This document shows, in pieces, positions 43,411 to 51,471 of a stretch of DNA of 64,000 nucleotides. The notes below the pieces were generated by a model. It worked only from the letters and a program-made list of their open reading frames with translations. It did not search any database and was not told where the DNA came from. Location: the NCBI RefSeq assembly GCF_043677095.1, contig NZ_JBHLJR010000006.1:372001-436000 (forward strand), read 5' to 3'. The position numbers and the translations under genes are program-made. How positions within the stretch are numbered: position 1 is the stretch's first letter; each line of letters opens with the position of its first letter. Source of the stretch: Natronococcus roseus (GTDB lineage: Archaea > Halobacteriota > Halobacteria > Halobacteriales > Natrialbaceae).

Positions 43411-43437
43411 TCCGGTTGGAAGGGACGGGGTACTGCA

Positions 43438-44667
43438 ATGTCCGCGAACGACGACCGTGATCCGCTCTTCCGATACGACGATCCGATCTTCGCCGACGAG
43501 CGGCTGCTCGAGATCACGCACCTGCCCGGTCCGGACCGGATCGTCGGTCGCGACGAGCAGATGCAACGCGTTGCGGACGCCTTGAACCCCGCTATCTTCG
43601 GCAGTGAGCCGAACCACTTGTTTATCTTCGGGAAGACCGGAACCGGCAAGTCCCTGATTTCGAGGTCGGTGACCAAGCGGGTAATATCGGAGGCAAAGCG
43701 CGACGACGTTACGGTCAACTACGCCTTCATCGACTGTGGCGAACAGAACACCGAGGCGTCGATCGTCAAAACGATCGCCCAGTTAGTCAACGACCCCGAA
43801 CAGAGCGGAATCACCGTTCCCGACCGCGGGCTGGGGACCGGTGACTACTACAAGCGGCTCTGGCAGGCCGTCGATCGCTGTACGGACGTCACTATCGTCA
43901 TCTTAGACGAGATCGACATGCTCGAGAACGACGAGGTGCTGCGAAAGCTCTCGCGAGCGGGCGAGAACCGCCGAATCTCGGACTCGAGCATCGGGATCAT
44001 CGGCATCTCGAACAAGATCGACTTCCCCGACCATCTCTCCGAGCGGGTCAAGTCCAGCCTCTCGCGGGACGAACTCGTCTTCTCGCCGTACGACGCCAAC
44101 CAGCTCGTCGAGATCCTGGAAAAACGCCGCGACGCCTTCCACGACGAGGTGCTTTCGGGCGACGTCATCCCGCTGACGGCCGCGCTGGCAGCCCAGGAAC
44201 ACGGCGACGCGCGCAAGGCGATCGACATCCTTCGAAACGCGGGTCGCATCGCGAAGAAACAGAACGCCGACCGCGTCACTGCCGACCACGTTCGCGACGC
44301 CAAGGAGAAGACCGAGGCCGACCGGTTCAACGAGCTGATCGAGGGCTCGCCCCAGCAGGCGAAAGCGATCCTCTACTCGCTAACGCTGTTGACCGAGAAC
44401 AGCTCCGAGAAGGAGTTCCCGACGAAGATCATCTACAACCAGTACAAGGAGGTCGCCCGCCGGCTCGACTTCGACGTCCTCTCGGAGCGACGGGTTCAGG
44501 AGATCCTTCAGGAGCAGAACTTCCTGAACGTCATCCAGTCCGAACGCGAGGGTCGGGGACGGGGTCGTGGCGCCCATGCGAAACACCGCCTGCTCGAGAA
44601 CCCCGCCATTGTCAAGAAGGTCCTCCTCCGGGACTCCCGGCTGGCTCCGCTCGAGAGCGACTCGTAG
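43438..44667 (+). CDS. orc1: Orc1/Cdc6 replication initiator
   Basis: A 409-residue AAA+ initiator. Walker A is FGKTGTGKS, Walker B VTIVILDEIDML, sensor 1 IGIIGISNKIDF, sensor 2 near GDARKAIDILRNAGRIA; a C-terminal winged helix follows (LTENSSEKEFPTKIIYNQYKEVARRLDFDVLSERRVQEILQEQNFLNVI). It binds ORB repeats, melts the origin and recruits MCM. The adjacent ORB array strongly suggests this is the cognate initiator of the origin just upstream. Confidence 0.96.
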   Translation: MSANDDRDPLFRYDDPIFADERLLEITHLPGPDRIVGRDEQMQRVADALNPAIFGSEPNHLFIFGKTGTGKSLISRSVTKRVISEAKRDDVTVNYAFIDCGEQNTEASIVKTIAQLVNDPEQSGITVPDRGLGTGDYYKRLWQAVDRCTDVTIVILDEIDMLENDEVLRKLSRAGENRRISDSSIGIIGISNKIDFPDHLSERVKSSLSRDELVFSPYDANQLVEILEKRRDAFHDEVLSGDVIPLTAALAAQEHGDARKAIDILRNAGRIAKKQNADRVTADHVRDAKEKTEADRFNELIEGSPQQAKAILYSLTLLTENSSEKEFPTKIIYNQYKEVARRLDFDVLSERRVQEILQEQNFLNVIQSEREGRGRGRGAHAKHRLLENPAIVKKVLLRDSRLAPLESDS

Positions 44668-44760
44668 CCGATCGAGTACTGCTGGCCGTTCGCGATACGG
44701 TTTGCGCTCGCCGTTCGCCGGGACCGCGGTAGCTTTTTACCTCGCCTCCTCAGTGGCGGT

Positions 44761-45630
44761 ATGTACAGCGTCGACGCGGCCGGACTTGGGATCGGTGACG
44801 GCCATCCGACCCGAATCATGGGTGTGTTGAACGTCAGCGAGGAGTCGCCGTACGACCCGAGCGTCTACGACGACCCCGGCGAGGCGGCCCGGTACGTAGA
44901 CGAGGAACTGATCGGCGAGGGTGCCGACATCGTCGACGTCGGCCTCGAGTCGGCGAACAAGCGCTTCGAGGTGCTGTCGGCCGAGGAGGAACTCGAGCGG
45001 CTCCACGTCGCCTGCGAAACGATCGACCGCGTCGAGGGCGAGGCGGTCTTCTCGATCGAAACCCGATACCACGAGGTCGCCGACGCGGCCCTCGAGCGGG
45101 GGTTCGACATGGTCAACGACATCTGCGGATTCGCGGATCCACAGATGCCGGCCGTCTGTAAGGCCCACGACGCCGTCGTCGCGAAGATGGCCAGTCCACC
45201 GGATCTCGAGCGACCCGGTGCGGTCGAGGAAACCGACTGGGCCACCCGGAAGTCGCCGGACTGGGCCGCCGAGGCCGACTACGTCGATCAGGTGTACGAG
45301 GCGCTGAAACAGAACGGTCTCACCGACAGGACGATCGTCGACCCCGCCTTCGGCGGCTGGAGCGAGGCCCAGACCGTCGACGACGACCGGGAAACGTTCC
45401 GTCGGCTGGCGGAGTTTCGGGCCCTCGAGCGACCGATCCTGGTCTCGATCAACCGGAAGAACTTCCTCGGCGATCTCGTCGGCCGGGAGACCGAGGACCG
45501 CCTCCCGGCGAGCCTGGCGGCAACGGCAATGGTGATCGAACGCGGCGCCGACGTCGTCCGGACTCACGACGTGGCGGAGACGCGGGACGCGGCCGTGATC
45601 GCCGACGCGTTCGGCGGGCGGACCGACTGA
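44761..45630 (+). CDS. folP: Dihydropteroate synthase
   Basis: A 289-residue TIM-barrel pterin-binding enzyme that joins hydroxymethyl-dihydropterin diphosphate to p-aminobenzoate (or an archaeal equivalent). Motifs: TRIMGVLNVSEESPYD (first strand), GADIVDVGLESANKR, MVNDICGFADPQM and RTIVDPAFGGWSE. The usual GGESTRPG is replaced by a divergent VGLESANKRFE, so substrate use may differ. Leaves 341 bases to the next gene, mptE, of the same pathway. Confidence 0.88.
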   Translation: MYSVDAAGLGIGDGHPTRIMGVLNVSEESPYDPSVYDDPGEAARYVDEELIGEGADIVDVGLESANKRFEVLSAEEELERLHVACETIDRVEGEAVFSIETRYHEVADAALERGFDMVNDICGFADPQMPAVCKAHDAVVAKMASPPDLERPGAVEETDWATRKSPDWAAEADYVDQVYEALKQNGLTDRTIVDPAFGGWSEAQTVDDDRETFRRLAEFRALERPILVSINRKNFLGDLVGRETEDRLPASLAATAMVIERGADVVRTHDVAETRDAAVIADAFGGRTD

Positions 45631-45737
45631 GGAACGCAGACCGCTCGGCGATCTGCGTCCTCGACGCCATTTACGCGGAGAGCGAGCAGTATCGGTCCGC
45701 TCCGAGCCGTTCAATCGAACTGGTAAGTCAAGAGAAA

Positions 45738-45744
45738 GCTTATG
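45738..45744 (+). promoter_or_regulatory. TATA-like element of the small-RNA candidate
   Basis: GAAAGCTTATG (45734-45744) matches the string AAGAAAGCTTATG found 25-31 bases before the leaderless start at 46929. By the same spacing, transcription would start near 45766. Confidence 0.4.
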
Positions 45745-45765
45745 TCGGAGGCTCCGAAAGGACGT

Positions 45766-45841
45766 GATGGACGCCGGGCGGTCTCCCGGGTAGGGGTACT
45801 TTGGAGGCGACGCCCGGCCCACAACACGGAATTATTGTGGC
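45766..45841 (+). ncRNA. Candidate structured small RNA between folP and mptE
   Basis: Downstream of the TATA-like element lies a strong hairpin: GCCGGGCG (45773-45780) pairs with CGCCCGGC (45811-45818), with CTCC/GGAG inside; then a second hairpin, CCACAA (45819-45824) with TTGTGG (45835-45840) around a 10-base loop. The stem-then-ACA layout loosely recalls H/ACA guides, but no K-turn is evident. Coding alternatives are poor: ATG at 45767 gives eight residues, and ATG 45742 gives 38 residues with only about two-thirds G/C at third positions. Function unknown. Confidence 0.4.
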
Positions 45842-45876
45842 GTTACGTCGACCAGTGACGACGCCGATCTCCGCCG

Positions 45877-45960
45877 AACGCACGGATACAGATACTGGCA
45901 GCGAAACGCACAGACACACACGCCATCAGTGGAACGCACAGACACATACGCCAGCAGGGT
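45877..45960 (+). repeat. Three tandem 28-bp repeats upstream of mptE
   Basis: Units start at 45877, 45905 and 45933, each beginning AACGCA. Units 2 and 3 share AACGCACAGACACA, then ACGCC, and differ at few positions; unit 1 is more diverged. The array ends 11 bases before the mptE ATG, where it could hold regulator sites. It has no spacers, so it is not a CRISPR. Confidence 0.75.
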
Positions 45961-45971
45961 AAAGTACGCGT

Positions 45972-46664
45972 ATGGAGTTCGACGAGTGGGAACCGGTGTA
46001 CGAGGCGATCCGCCGTGATTTCGGCTACGACCGCGACGGCGACGAGCGCGCACGGGACGTCCTGGCCTCACTCACGGAGCCGTTCGACCTCGAGCGACTC
46101 GACGCGGCCGACGGAGCGACCGTCGCGATCGCGGGGGCCGGCCCGAACCTGTCGGACGAACTCGACGACGCCCGCGAGGCTGACGTCGTCTTCGCCGCCT
46201 CGACGGCCGCCGACACCCTTCTCGAAGCCGGCGTCGGCGTCGACTGCATGGTCACCGATCTCGACAAGAACCCCGACACCGTCAGGCGACTGACCGAGCG
46301 GGAGACGCCTGTTGCGGTTCACGCTCACGGCGACAACGTGGCGCAGCTTCGGGCAGTCGTTCCCGGCTGTCGCGGCGAGTGGCTCCTGCCGACGACGCAG
46401 GTCGCGCCTCGCGGTCCGGTTCGGAATCTCGGCGGCTTTACCGACGGCGACCGGGCCGCCTTTCTCGCGGATCACCTGGGGGCCGCCCGGCTCCGGTTCG
46501 TCGGCTGGACGTTCGACGACCCGTCCGTCGGCCCGACGAAAGCCCGCAAACTCGAGTGGGCCGAGCGACTGCTGCACTGGCTCGAGCGCCGGCGGGGGGA
46601 GCGGTTCGACGTGCTAGACGGACGGCGAGGGAGCATCGAGACGACCCCGCTCCCGATCGAATGA
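45972..46664 (+). CDS. mptE: 6-hydroxymethyl-dihydropterin diphosphokinase, MptE-type
   Basis: A 230-residue DUF115/MptE protein. The family makes the pyrophosphate of hydroxymethyl-dihydropterin for archaeal folate or methanopterin. Motifs: GATVAIAGAGPNLSDEL (nucleotide-binding-like), AASTAADTLLEAGVGVDCMVTDLDKNP, VHAHGDN, and GFTDGDRAAFLADHLGA. It supplies the substrate of folP upstream, which fits the shared neighbourhood. TAAAGTA at 45960-45966 may be its promoter element. Confidence 0.85.
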   Translation: MEFDEWEPVYEAIRRDFGYDRDGDERARDVLASLTEPFDLERLDAADGATVAIAGAGPNLSDELDDAREADVVFAASTAADTLLEAGVGVDCMVTDLDKNPDTVRRLTERETPVAVHAHGDNVAQLRAVVPGCRGEWLLPTTQVAPRGPVRNLGGFTDGDRAAFLADHLGAARLRFVGWTFDDPSVGPTKARKLEWAERLLHWLERRRGERFDVLDGRRGSIETTPLPIE

Positions 46665-46897
46665 GCTTGCCGTGTTCACCCCTCGAGACGACCCACCATC
46701 GGTCGGCAACGTGACACCGCGGACGCCTCACCCGCAGTACAGTATCAGAAATCCTTATTATGGTGTACGATGAACACTCTTTCGATAGCAGCGGACACAC
46801 GGTCCAGCGGACGAAGTAACCACGACTGGTGGTTTCCGGGGCCGTTCCGTTCGAAACGTTGTATTTAATTTTGAGCTACTTTTTATTGCACAAGAAA

Positions 46898-46904
46898 GCT
46901 TATG
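46898..46904 (+). promoter_or_regulatory. TATA-like element of the gene at 46929
   Basis: GCTTATG preceded by GAAA, 25-31 bases before ATG 46929; supports that start over the in-frame TTG at 46902 region. Confidence 0.45.
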
Positions 46905-46928
46905 CCGGAATGCTCAACTTATGGAATT

Positions 46929-47258
46929 ATGTCATCAGACACTTCGGTGCAGAACGACGCTTCCGGAAGCCGGGACGATCGGCTTCCGAATCTGGTTACG
47001 ATCGTCGGCCGCGGGGTGCCGTCGAACTTCGAGATCGCGGTCGACGGCGAGATCGAGATGCTCGCGGACGATCCCGTTGCGGAAGGGACGGTCGTCTCGG
47101 GTGGCGTCGCGGAAGGAACGATCGAGGTCGGCGTCCAGCGGTTTCGCTTCTCGGGCCAGATGGCCAACGTTTACGTCGTCGACTGGAACGGCGTCGAGAT
47201 GTCCGACTCGGCGAGCACACCCGAAGTACACGTCGATTACGGGATCTCGTCACGGTAA
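46929..47258 (+). CDS. Small beta-rich haloarchaeal protein of unknown function
   Basis: A 109-residue acidic protein. After a disordered N-terminus (MSSDTSVQNDASGSRDDR) come alternating strands: LVTIVGRGVPSNFEIAVDGEIEM, GTVVSGGVAEGTIEVGVQRFRFSGQMANVYVVDWNGVEM, PEVHVDYG. This repeated GVAEG...FRFSG pattern resembles small beta domains seen in many haloarchaeal proteins. No signal peptide or motif. Function unknown. Confidence 0.75.
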   Translation: MSSDTSVQNDASGSRDDRLPNLVTIVGRGVPSNFEIAVDGEIEMLADDPVAEGTVVSGGVAEGTIEVGVQRFRFSGQMANVYVVDWNGVEMSDSASTPEVHVDYGISSR

Positions 47259-47394
47259 CAGGACCGGCACCCGATGCTTGCAGCGATCGACCTCTGCACC
47301 GAGGGATTTCCGCTCCGTTTTGCAGCTCCTCGTGTCGGCTACGGGTCCGTCCCTGCCCTCGCTCTCCCCGTAGCGACGGCACTCGTCCGCCCTT

Positions 47395-48399
47395 TCAGTG
47401 GTCGGGTGCGAGCGCTTCGATCGTCGCCTCGATCTCGTCGCGGTCGGCGCCGCGGGGAAACCCGATCGCGAGATCGTCGACGCCGTCGATAGCCGCGAAC
47501 TTCTCGAGTTCCTCGCGGGCGCGCTCCGGCGTTCCCGCGGCGCCGAGGTCGTCGAGCAGCGCACCGGGGATCCGATCGACGGCACGGTCCTGTTCGCCGC
47601 TGGCCCACGCGGCGGCGATCTCGTTGGCCGCCTCCTCGTACCCCTGACGGGCGAGTGACTCCCGATAGTATGTTCCCATCGCACCGACGTAAAACGCCAG
47701 ATGCCGGCGTGCGAGATCGCGAGCGCGGTCGCCGTCCTCGAGCGCACACGCCGTCACCGAAAGCGTGACCCGAACGTCGCCGGGATCGCGGTCGCCGAGT
47801 TCCATCCCGCGCCGGAGATCCTCGAGACGGTCCGCGAGCCCGTCGGGGGTGAAGACGATGGCGTGCCAGCCGTCGGCGAACCGTCCGGCGAGCTCGACAG
47901 ATTTTGGTCCCATTCCCGCGGCGTCGATCGGGACGGGTTCGGACGGGGGCTCACAGCGCAGTCGAAACCCCGCCAGCGAGAAGATGTCACCGTCGTAGTT
48001 GACCGTCTCTCCGCTCATCACCGCGCGCATGATTTCAAGGTACTCGCGGGTCCGCCGGAGGGGGCGGTCGAACTCGACGCCGTGCCAGCCCTCGATGACG
48101 GCGGGGCCGCTCGGCGCAATTCCGGCCCGAAGCCGTCCGTCGGCGACCTCCTGGAGGGTCGTCATCGTCTGGCCGAGCAACGCTGGCGATCGGGAGTAGA
48201 CGTTGACGATGCTCGGGCCGAGCCCGATCTCGTCGGTCTCTCGAGCCATCGCGGTCAGGACGGTGACCGCGTCCCGGCCCCACGTCTCGGGGAGCCAGGC
48301 GTACTCGTAGCCGTGGGACTCGCCGAGCGCCGCGAGTTCGACGAGCGAGTCAACCGAGGGCTGTGCTGCGACCGGAAGGTGAAGGCTTCTGTCTGTCAT
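47395..48399 (-). CDS. LLM-class F420-dependent oxidoreductase
   Basis: A 334-residue TIM-barrel luciferase-like protein. The N-terminus LHLPVAAQPSVDSLVELAALGESHGYEYAWLPETWGRDAVTVLTAMARETDEIGLGPSIVNVYSRSPALLGQTMTTLQEVADGRLRAGIAPSG is typical of the archaeal F420-dependent LLM group. It likely reduces or oxidises a small substrate with coenzyme F420. ATG 48399 (MTDRSLHLP) is chosen; an ATG at 48408 is also in frame. No operon partners. Confidence 0.87.
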   Translation of the reverse strand: MTDRSLHLPVAAQPSVDSLVELAALGESHGYEYAWLPETWGRDAVTVLTAMARETDEIGLGPSIVNVYSRSPALLGQTMTTLQEVADGRLRAGIAPSGPAVIEGWHGVEFDRPLRRTREYLEIMRAVMSGETVNYDGDIFSLAGFRLRCEPPSEPVPIDAAGMGPKSVELAGRFADGWHAIVFTPDGLADRLEDLRRGMELGDRDPGDVRVTLSVTACALEDGDRARDLARRHLAFYVGAMGTYYRESLARQGYEEAANEIAAAWASGEQDRAVDRIPGALLDDLGAAGTPERAREELEKFAAIDGVDDLAIGFPRGADRDEIEATIEALAPDH

Positions 48400-48631
48400 C
48401 GGAATCACGCTGTCGGCCTCCGACGCGTTCGATCGCGGACCGATCGGTCCCAGTCAGGAGTCGCGACGGGAGACGGATCTGACGTACACAATCAACTCTC
48501 TTAACGTTTCCTCCGCCTAGCAGAGCTGCTCCAGGTCGTGATATGGCGCGGTAGATCCCTCATACAGTGGATATACGAGTTGTCGCTTCGAGAGTAAGTC
48601 CTATACACCGCGGTACCATACCGTTCCGTAT

Positions 48632-50377
48632 ATGGAGGACGTCGGTTCTCCGACGACGCGTCGGAGAGTACTCGCGGGGACCGCCACCGGTATCGCCGGC
48701 TCGCTCGCCGGCTGCACCGAGAGGCTCTGGTCCCGCGCCGAGAGTCCCGGTCCGGACCAGGTCTCGCTGACGATCAAGGCGGTCCCCGCGGACGACGACA
48801 TCATCGCCGCGAAGATCGCGAGCCAGCTCCGGGAGAATTTCGAGACTGCCGGAATCGACGCGACGTTCGAGCCGATCGCCAAAGCGGAGTTACACCGCAA
48901 CGTTCTGCTGGAGGGCGATTACGACGTCTTCGTCACCAGACACGACGGGATCGACGAGTACGACGCGCTTCGCGGGCTGTTGCACTCTCGGTACGCCACC
49001 GAAGCGGGCTGGCAGAACCCGTTTCAGTTCTCGGACGTTACCGCCGACGATCTGCTCGAGACCCAGCTTACCACCGCGGACGAGGACCGCGACCGGGTGA
49101 TTTCGGAGCTGTTCGACCACCTCACCGAGACGGTCCCGTACACGACCGTCGCCTTTCCGTCCCGAATCGGCGCCGTCGGAGCGACGCTGTCGGAGACCGT
49201 TTCGGGCCCGCCGTACCAACCGATCGACTACCTCGAGATTCTCTCGGAGCCTCCCGACGAGGGGCCACAGGACCGCCCGCTCGAGGTCGGCGTCTTCGGC
49301 GAGGCGCTCACCAGCCGACTGAACCCGATCGTCGTCGACTCCAACCAGATTCCCGCGCTGTTGGCGCTGCTCTACGACCCGCTCGTGTATCGAACCGACG
49401 ACGGGGCGATCCCCTGGCTGGCCGAGGACGTCGAGTGGGATGGCGGCTCGCTGCTCGAGGCGAGAGTCACCCTGCGAGACGACCAGCGCTGGCACGACGG
49501 GGAGTCTCTCGATGCCGAGGACGTCGCGTTCACCCATCGGTTCCTTCGAGATACGTCCCTCGGCGAGACCGAGAGCGGCGTCCCCGCACCCCAGTATCGG
49601 GGCCAGCAGAGTCTCGTCGAGAGCGTCGAGGCGGTCGACTCCCGGACGGTCGAGTTCTCGCTTCGGACCACGAACCGAGAGACGGCGATCCGTGCGCTTC
49701 AGATTCCGGTGTTGCCCGCTCACGTCTGGGAACCCCGGTCGACCGTCGTCGGCGAACGCCAGACCGAGGCGCTCGTCCACGACAACGAGGAACCGATCGG
49801 TTCTGGACTGTTCGAACTCGAGGCAGTCACCGACGACACCGAGGTGGAGCTGGTTCCGTTTACCGATCACGTCTTCTACGACGCGGACGATCGGCCCTCG
49901 GTCCTCGAGGAGTTTCCGCAGTTCGACGGGATTAGGTTCGTCGTCGCGCCGAACTCGGGGGCAGTCGTCGACCTGCTCGAGGAGGAGGAGATCGACCTCA
50001 CGGGGACCCCGCTTCCGGCCGACGAGACCGGACGGGTCAGCGATCTTCCGGGTCGGTCCGTGCTAACCGAACAGACCGACGAGTTCTACATGATCGGCTA
50101 CAACAGCCACCACGAACAGCTCGGCAACCCCAACTTCCGCCGGCTTCTCTCGCGATTGCTCGACCGGGATCACGCCGCTGCCGAGTTGCTCGACGGATTC
50201 GCGGAGCCGGCCCGATCGCTGAGTTCGCTGTTCGGGGTTCGCGAAAGCGAACTGACCGACGAGGAGACCGAACTCACCGCGTTTCCGGGCTCGGACGGCG
50301 AGGTCGACGCGGAGGAGGCACGATCGCTCTTCGAGGCCGAAAACTATCGGTACGAGGACGGCGCTCTGCTCGAGTGA
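48632..50377 (+). CDS. Family 5-type solute-binding lipoprotein with apparently permuted lobes
   Basis: A 581-residue lipoprotein with a Tat lipobox (TTRRRVLAGTATGIAGSLAGC). The usual N-lobe features of oligopeptide-type binding proteins occur only after about residue 210: VGVFGEALTSRLNPI, LLYDPLVYRTDDGAIPWLAEDVEWDGGS, VTLRDDQRWHDGESLDAEDVAFTHRFL. Conversely, residues about 40-200 look like the usual C-lobe: IIAAKIASQLRENFETAGIDATFEPIAKAELHRNVLLEGDYDVFV, and DEDRDRVISELFDHLTETVPYTTVAFPSRIGAV. The end (FEAENYRYEDGALLE) stops where the C-lobe normally begins. No permease or ATPase is adjacent. Confidence 0.82.
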   Translation: MEDVGSPTTRRRVLAGTATGIAGSLAGCTERLWSRAESPGPDQVSLTIKAVPADDDIIAAKIASQLRENFETAGIDATFEPIAKAELHRNVLLEGDYDVFVTRHDGIDEYDALRGLLHSRYATEAGWQNPFQFSDVTADDLLETQLTTADEDRDRVISELFDHLTETVPYTTVAFPSRIGAVGATLSETVSGPPYQPIDYLEILSEPPDEGPQDRPLEVGVFGEALTSRLNPIVVDSNQIPALLALLYDPLVYRTDDGAIPWLAEDVEWDGGSLLEARVTLRDDQRWHDGESLDAEDVAFTHRFLRDTSLGETESGVPAPQYRGQQSLVESVEAVDSRTVEFSLRTTNRETAIRALQIPVLPAHVWEPRSTVVGERQTEALVHDNEEPIGSGLFELEAVTDDTEVELVPFTDHVFYDADDRPSVLEEFPQFDGIRFVVAPNSGAVVDLLEEEEIDLTGTPLPADETGRVSDLPGRSVLTEQTDEFYMIGYNSHHEQLGNPNFRRLLSRLLDRDHAAAELLDGFAEPARSLSSLFGVRESELTDEETELTAFPGSDGEVDAEEARSLFEAENYRYEDGALLE

Positions 50378-50508
50378 GACCGTCTATCGTCCCGAGTACC
50401 CGGACGGTCTGCCGTCCCGAGTAGCCGGAACGACCGTCGCACGGCTCGCGCTCGCTCCGACGGCGATGTCCAGTCGCCCGTACGAGTCGGCGATGATCCG
50501 ACCGGGCC

Positions 50509-50517
50509 GTATTAATG
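50509..50517 (+). promoter_or_regulatory. TATA-like element of the PAP2 gene
   Basis: GTATTAATG, about 29 bases before ATG 50542, supporting that start over GTG/ATG codons further upstream. Confidence 0.45.
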
Positions 50518-50541
50518 TCTCCCGCGACGTACGTATCCCGT

Positions 50542-51417
50542 ATGACCCTCGCCCAGGTCGTCCTCGAGCTCGCGCTCGTCGTGACGACGATGCTCGTCAC
50601 GGCGACGCTCGTGTTCGTCGGGCCCCGCCGTCTCGTCGCCGCGGTTCGGGGCTATCGATGGCGACTGGAGGCCTGCCTGCTGCCGATCGCCGCGCTCGGA
50701 GTCGTGCTCGCGTTGCGGTGGTCCACCCGGGACGTCGTCCTGCGTCTCGAGCGTCGGGTGGTCGGACACAACATCACTCACACGCTGTTCGCACTGGAGC
50801 AGCGACTGCTCGGCGAGACGCCGGTCGTCCTCCTCCAGTCGATCCAGACCGAGGCGCTGACGGAGTTCTTCGTCTTCATCTACATCTACGGCTACGCGTT
50901 CCTGTTGCTGTTCCCGATCGTCGCCTACTTCGCGCTCGAGGAGATGGAGGAGCTGTCGACGCTGTTGCTCGCGTTTACGGCCAACTACGGGATCGGCCTG
51001 GTCTGTTACATGCTCTTTATCGCCTACGGTCCCCGGAACTTCGATCCGCTGGTGTTCGAACCGCTGCTGTACGACGCCTTCCCGCAGTCGCGGACGCTCA
51101 CCAATCAGGTCAACCAGAACACGAACGTCTTCCCCTCGCTGCACACGTCGTTATCGATGACGGTGTTCTTCCTAGCTTGGTTGACTCGCGACCGGTACCC
51201 GCTGTGGGTTCCGCTGTCGGGCTTTCTCGCCGTCAGCGTCGCGCTGTCGACGATGTATTTAGGTATTCACTGGTTCCTAGACGTCGTCGCGGGGACCGTC
51301 CTTGCCCTGGTCAGCGTCTACATCGGCGTCAACTACACCGTCGACGGGATCGTCTCCACCGGCCGCCGATACCTCGCCAGACGATTCGATCGGCTCGGGA
51401 AGCCAGGGAGCGAGTGA
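50542..51417 (+). CDS. PAP2-family membrane phosphatase
   Basis: A 291-residue membrane protein with about six helices. The phosphatase motifs are partial but clear: NVFPSLHTSLSMTVFFL (motif 2, SxHTS) and YLGIHWFLDVVAG (motif 3, catalytic His and Asp). Motif 1 may be the region around RTLTNQVNQN. Members remove phosphate from lipid phosphates or transfer head groups; a role in archaeal lipid or polyprenyl metabolism is likely, but the substrate is unknown. Confidence 0.85.
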   Translation: MTLAQVVLELALVVTTMLVTATLVFVGPRRLVAAVRGYRWRLEACLLPIAALGVVLALRWSTRDVVLRLERRVVGHNITHTLFALEQRLLGETPVVLLQSIQTEALTEFFVFIYIYGYAFLLLFPIVAYFALEEMEELSTLLLAFTANYGIGLVCYMLFIAYGPRNFDPLVFEPLLYDAFPQSRTLTNQVNQNTNVFPSLHTSLSMTVFFLAWLTRDRYPLWVPLSGFLAVSVALSTMYLGIHWFLDVVAGTVLALVSVYIGVNYTVDGIVSTGRRYLARRFDRLGKPGSE

Positions 51418-51471
51418 GTCCCAATCGAGTAAGGGTCCAAAACTTTGCCCCCTAGCCGTGTCGCACCGAAT

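Larger units (their letters stand above)
42330..43437. other. Predicted chromosomal replication origin (oriC) region
   Basis: A 1.1-kb non-coding region immediately upstream of an orc1/cdc6 gene. It has an AT-rich, purine-biased stretch (about 42590-42740), possible unwinding DNA, and at least five ORB-like repeats between 42920 and 43389. Two point leftward (42920-42942, 42976-42998) and three rightward (43066-43088, 43242-43264, 43373-43389), enclosing an A/T-richer spacer at 42999-43065. This layout of inverted ORBs beside orc1/cdc6 is the established pattern for haloarchaeal origins. Confidence 0.85.

Noticed and set aside
45742..45858. 38-codon frame beginning MSEAPKGRDGRRAV
   Set aside because: Third-position G/C only about two-thirds, low for this genome, and the likely transcription start lies downstream of its ATG.
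45877..45960. CRISPR-like array
   Set aside because: Repeats are directly tandem without spacers, only three units, and no cas genes are in the window.
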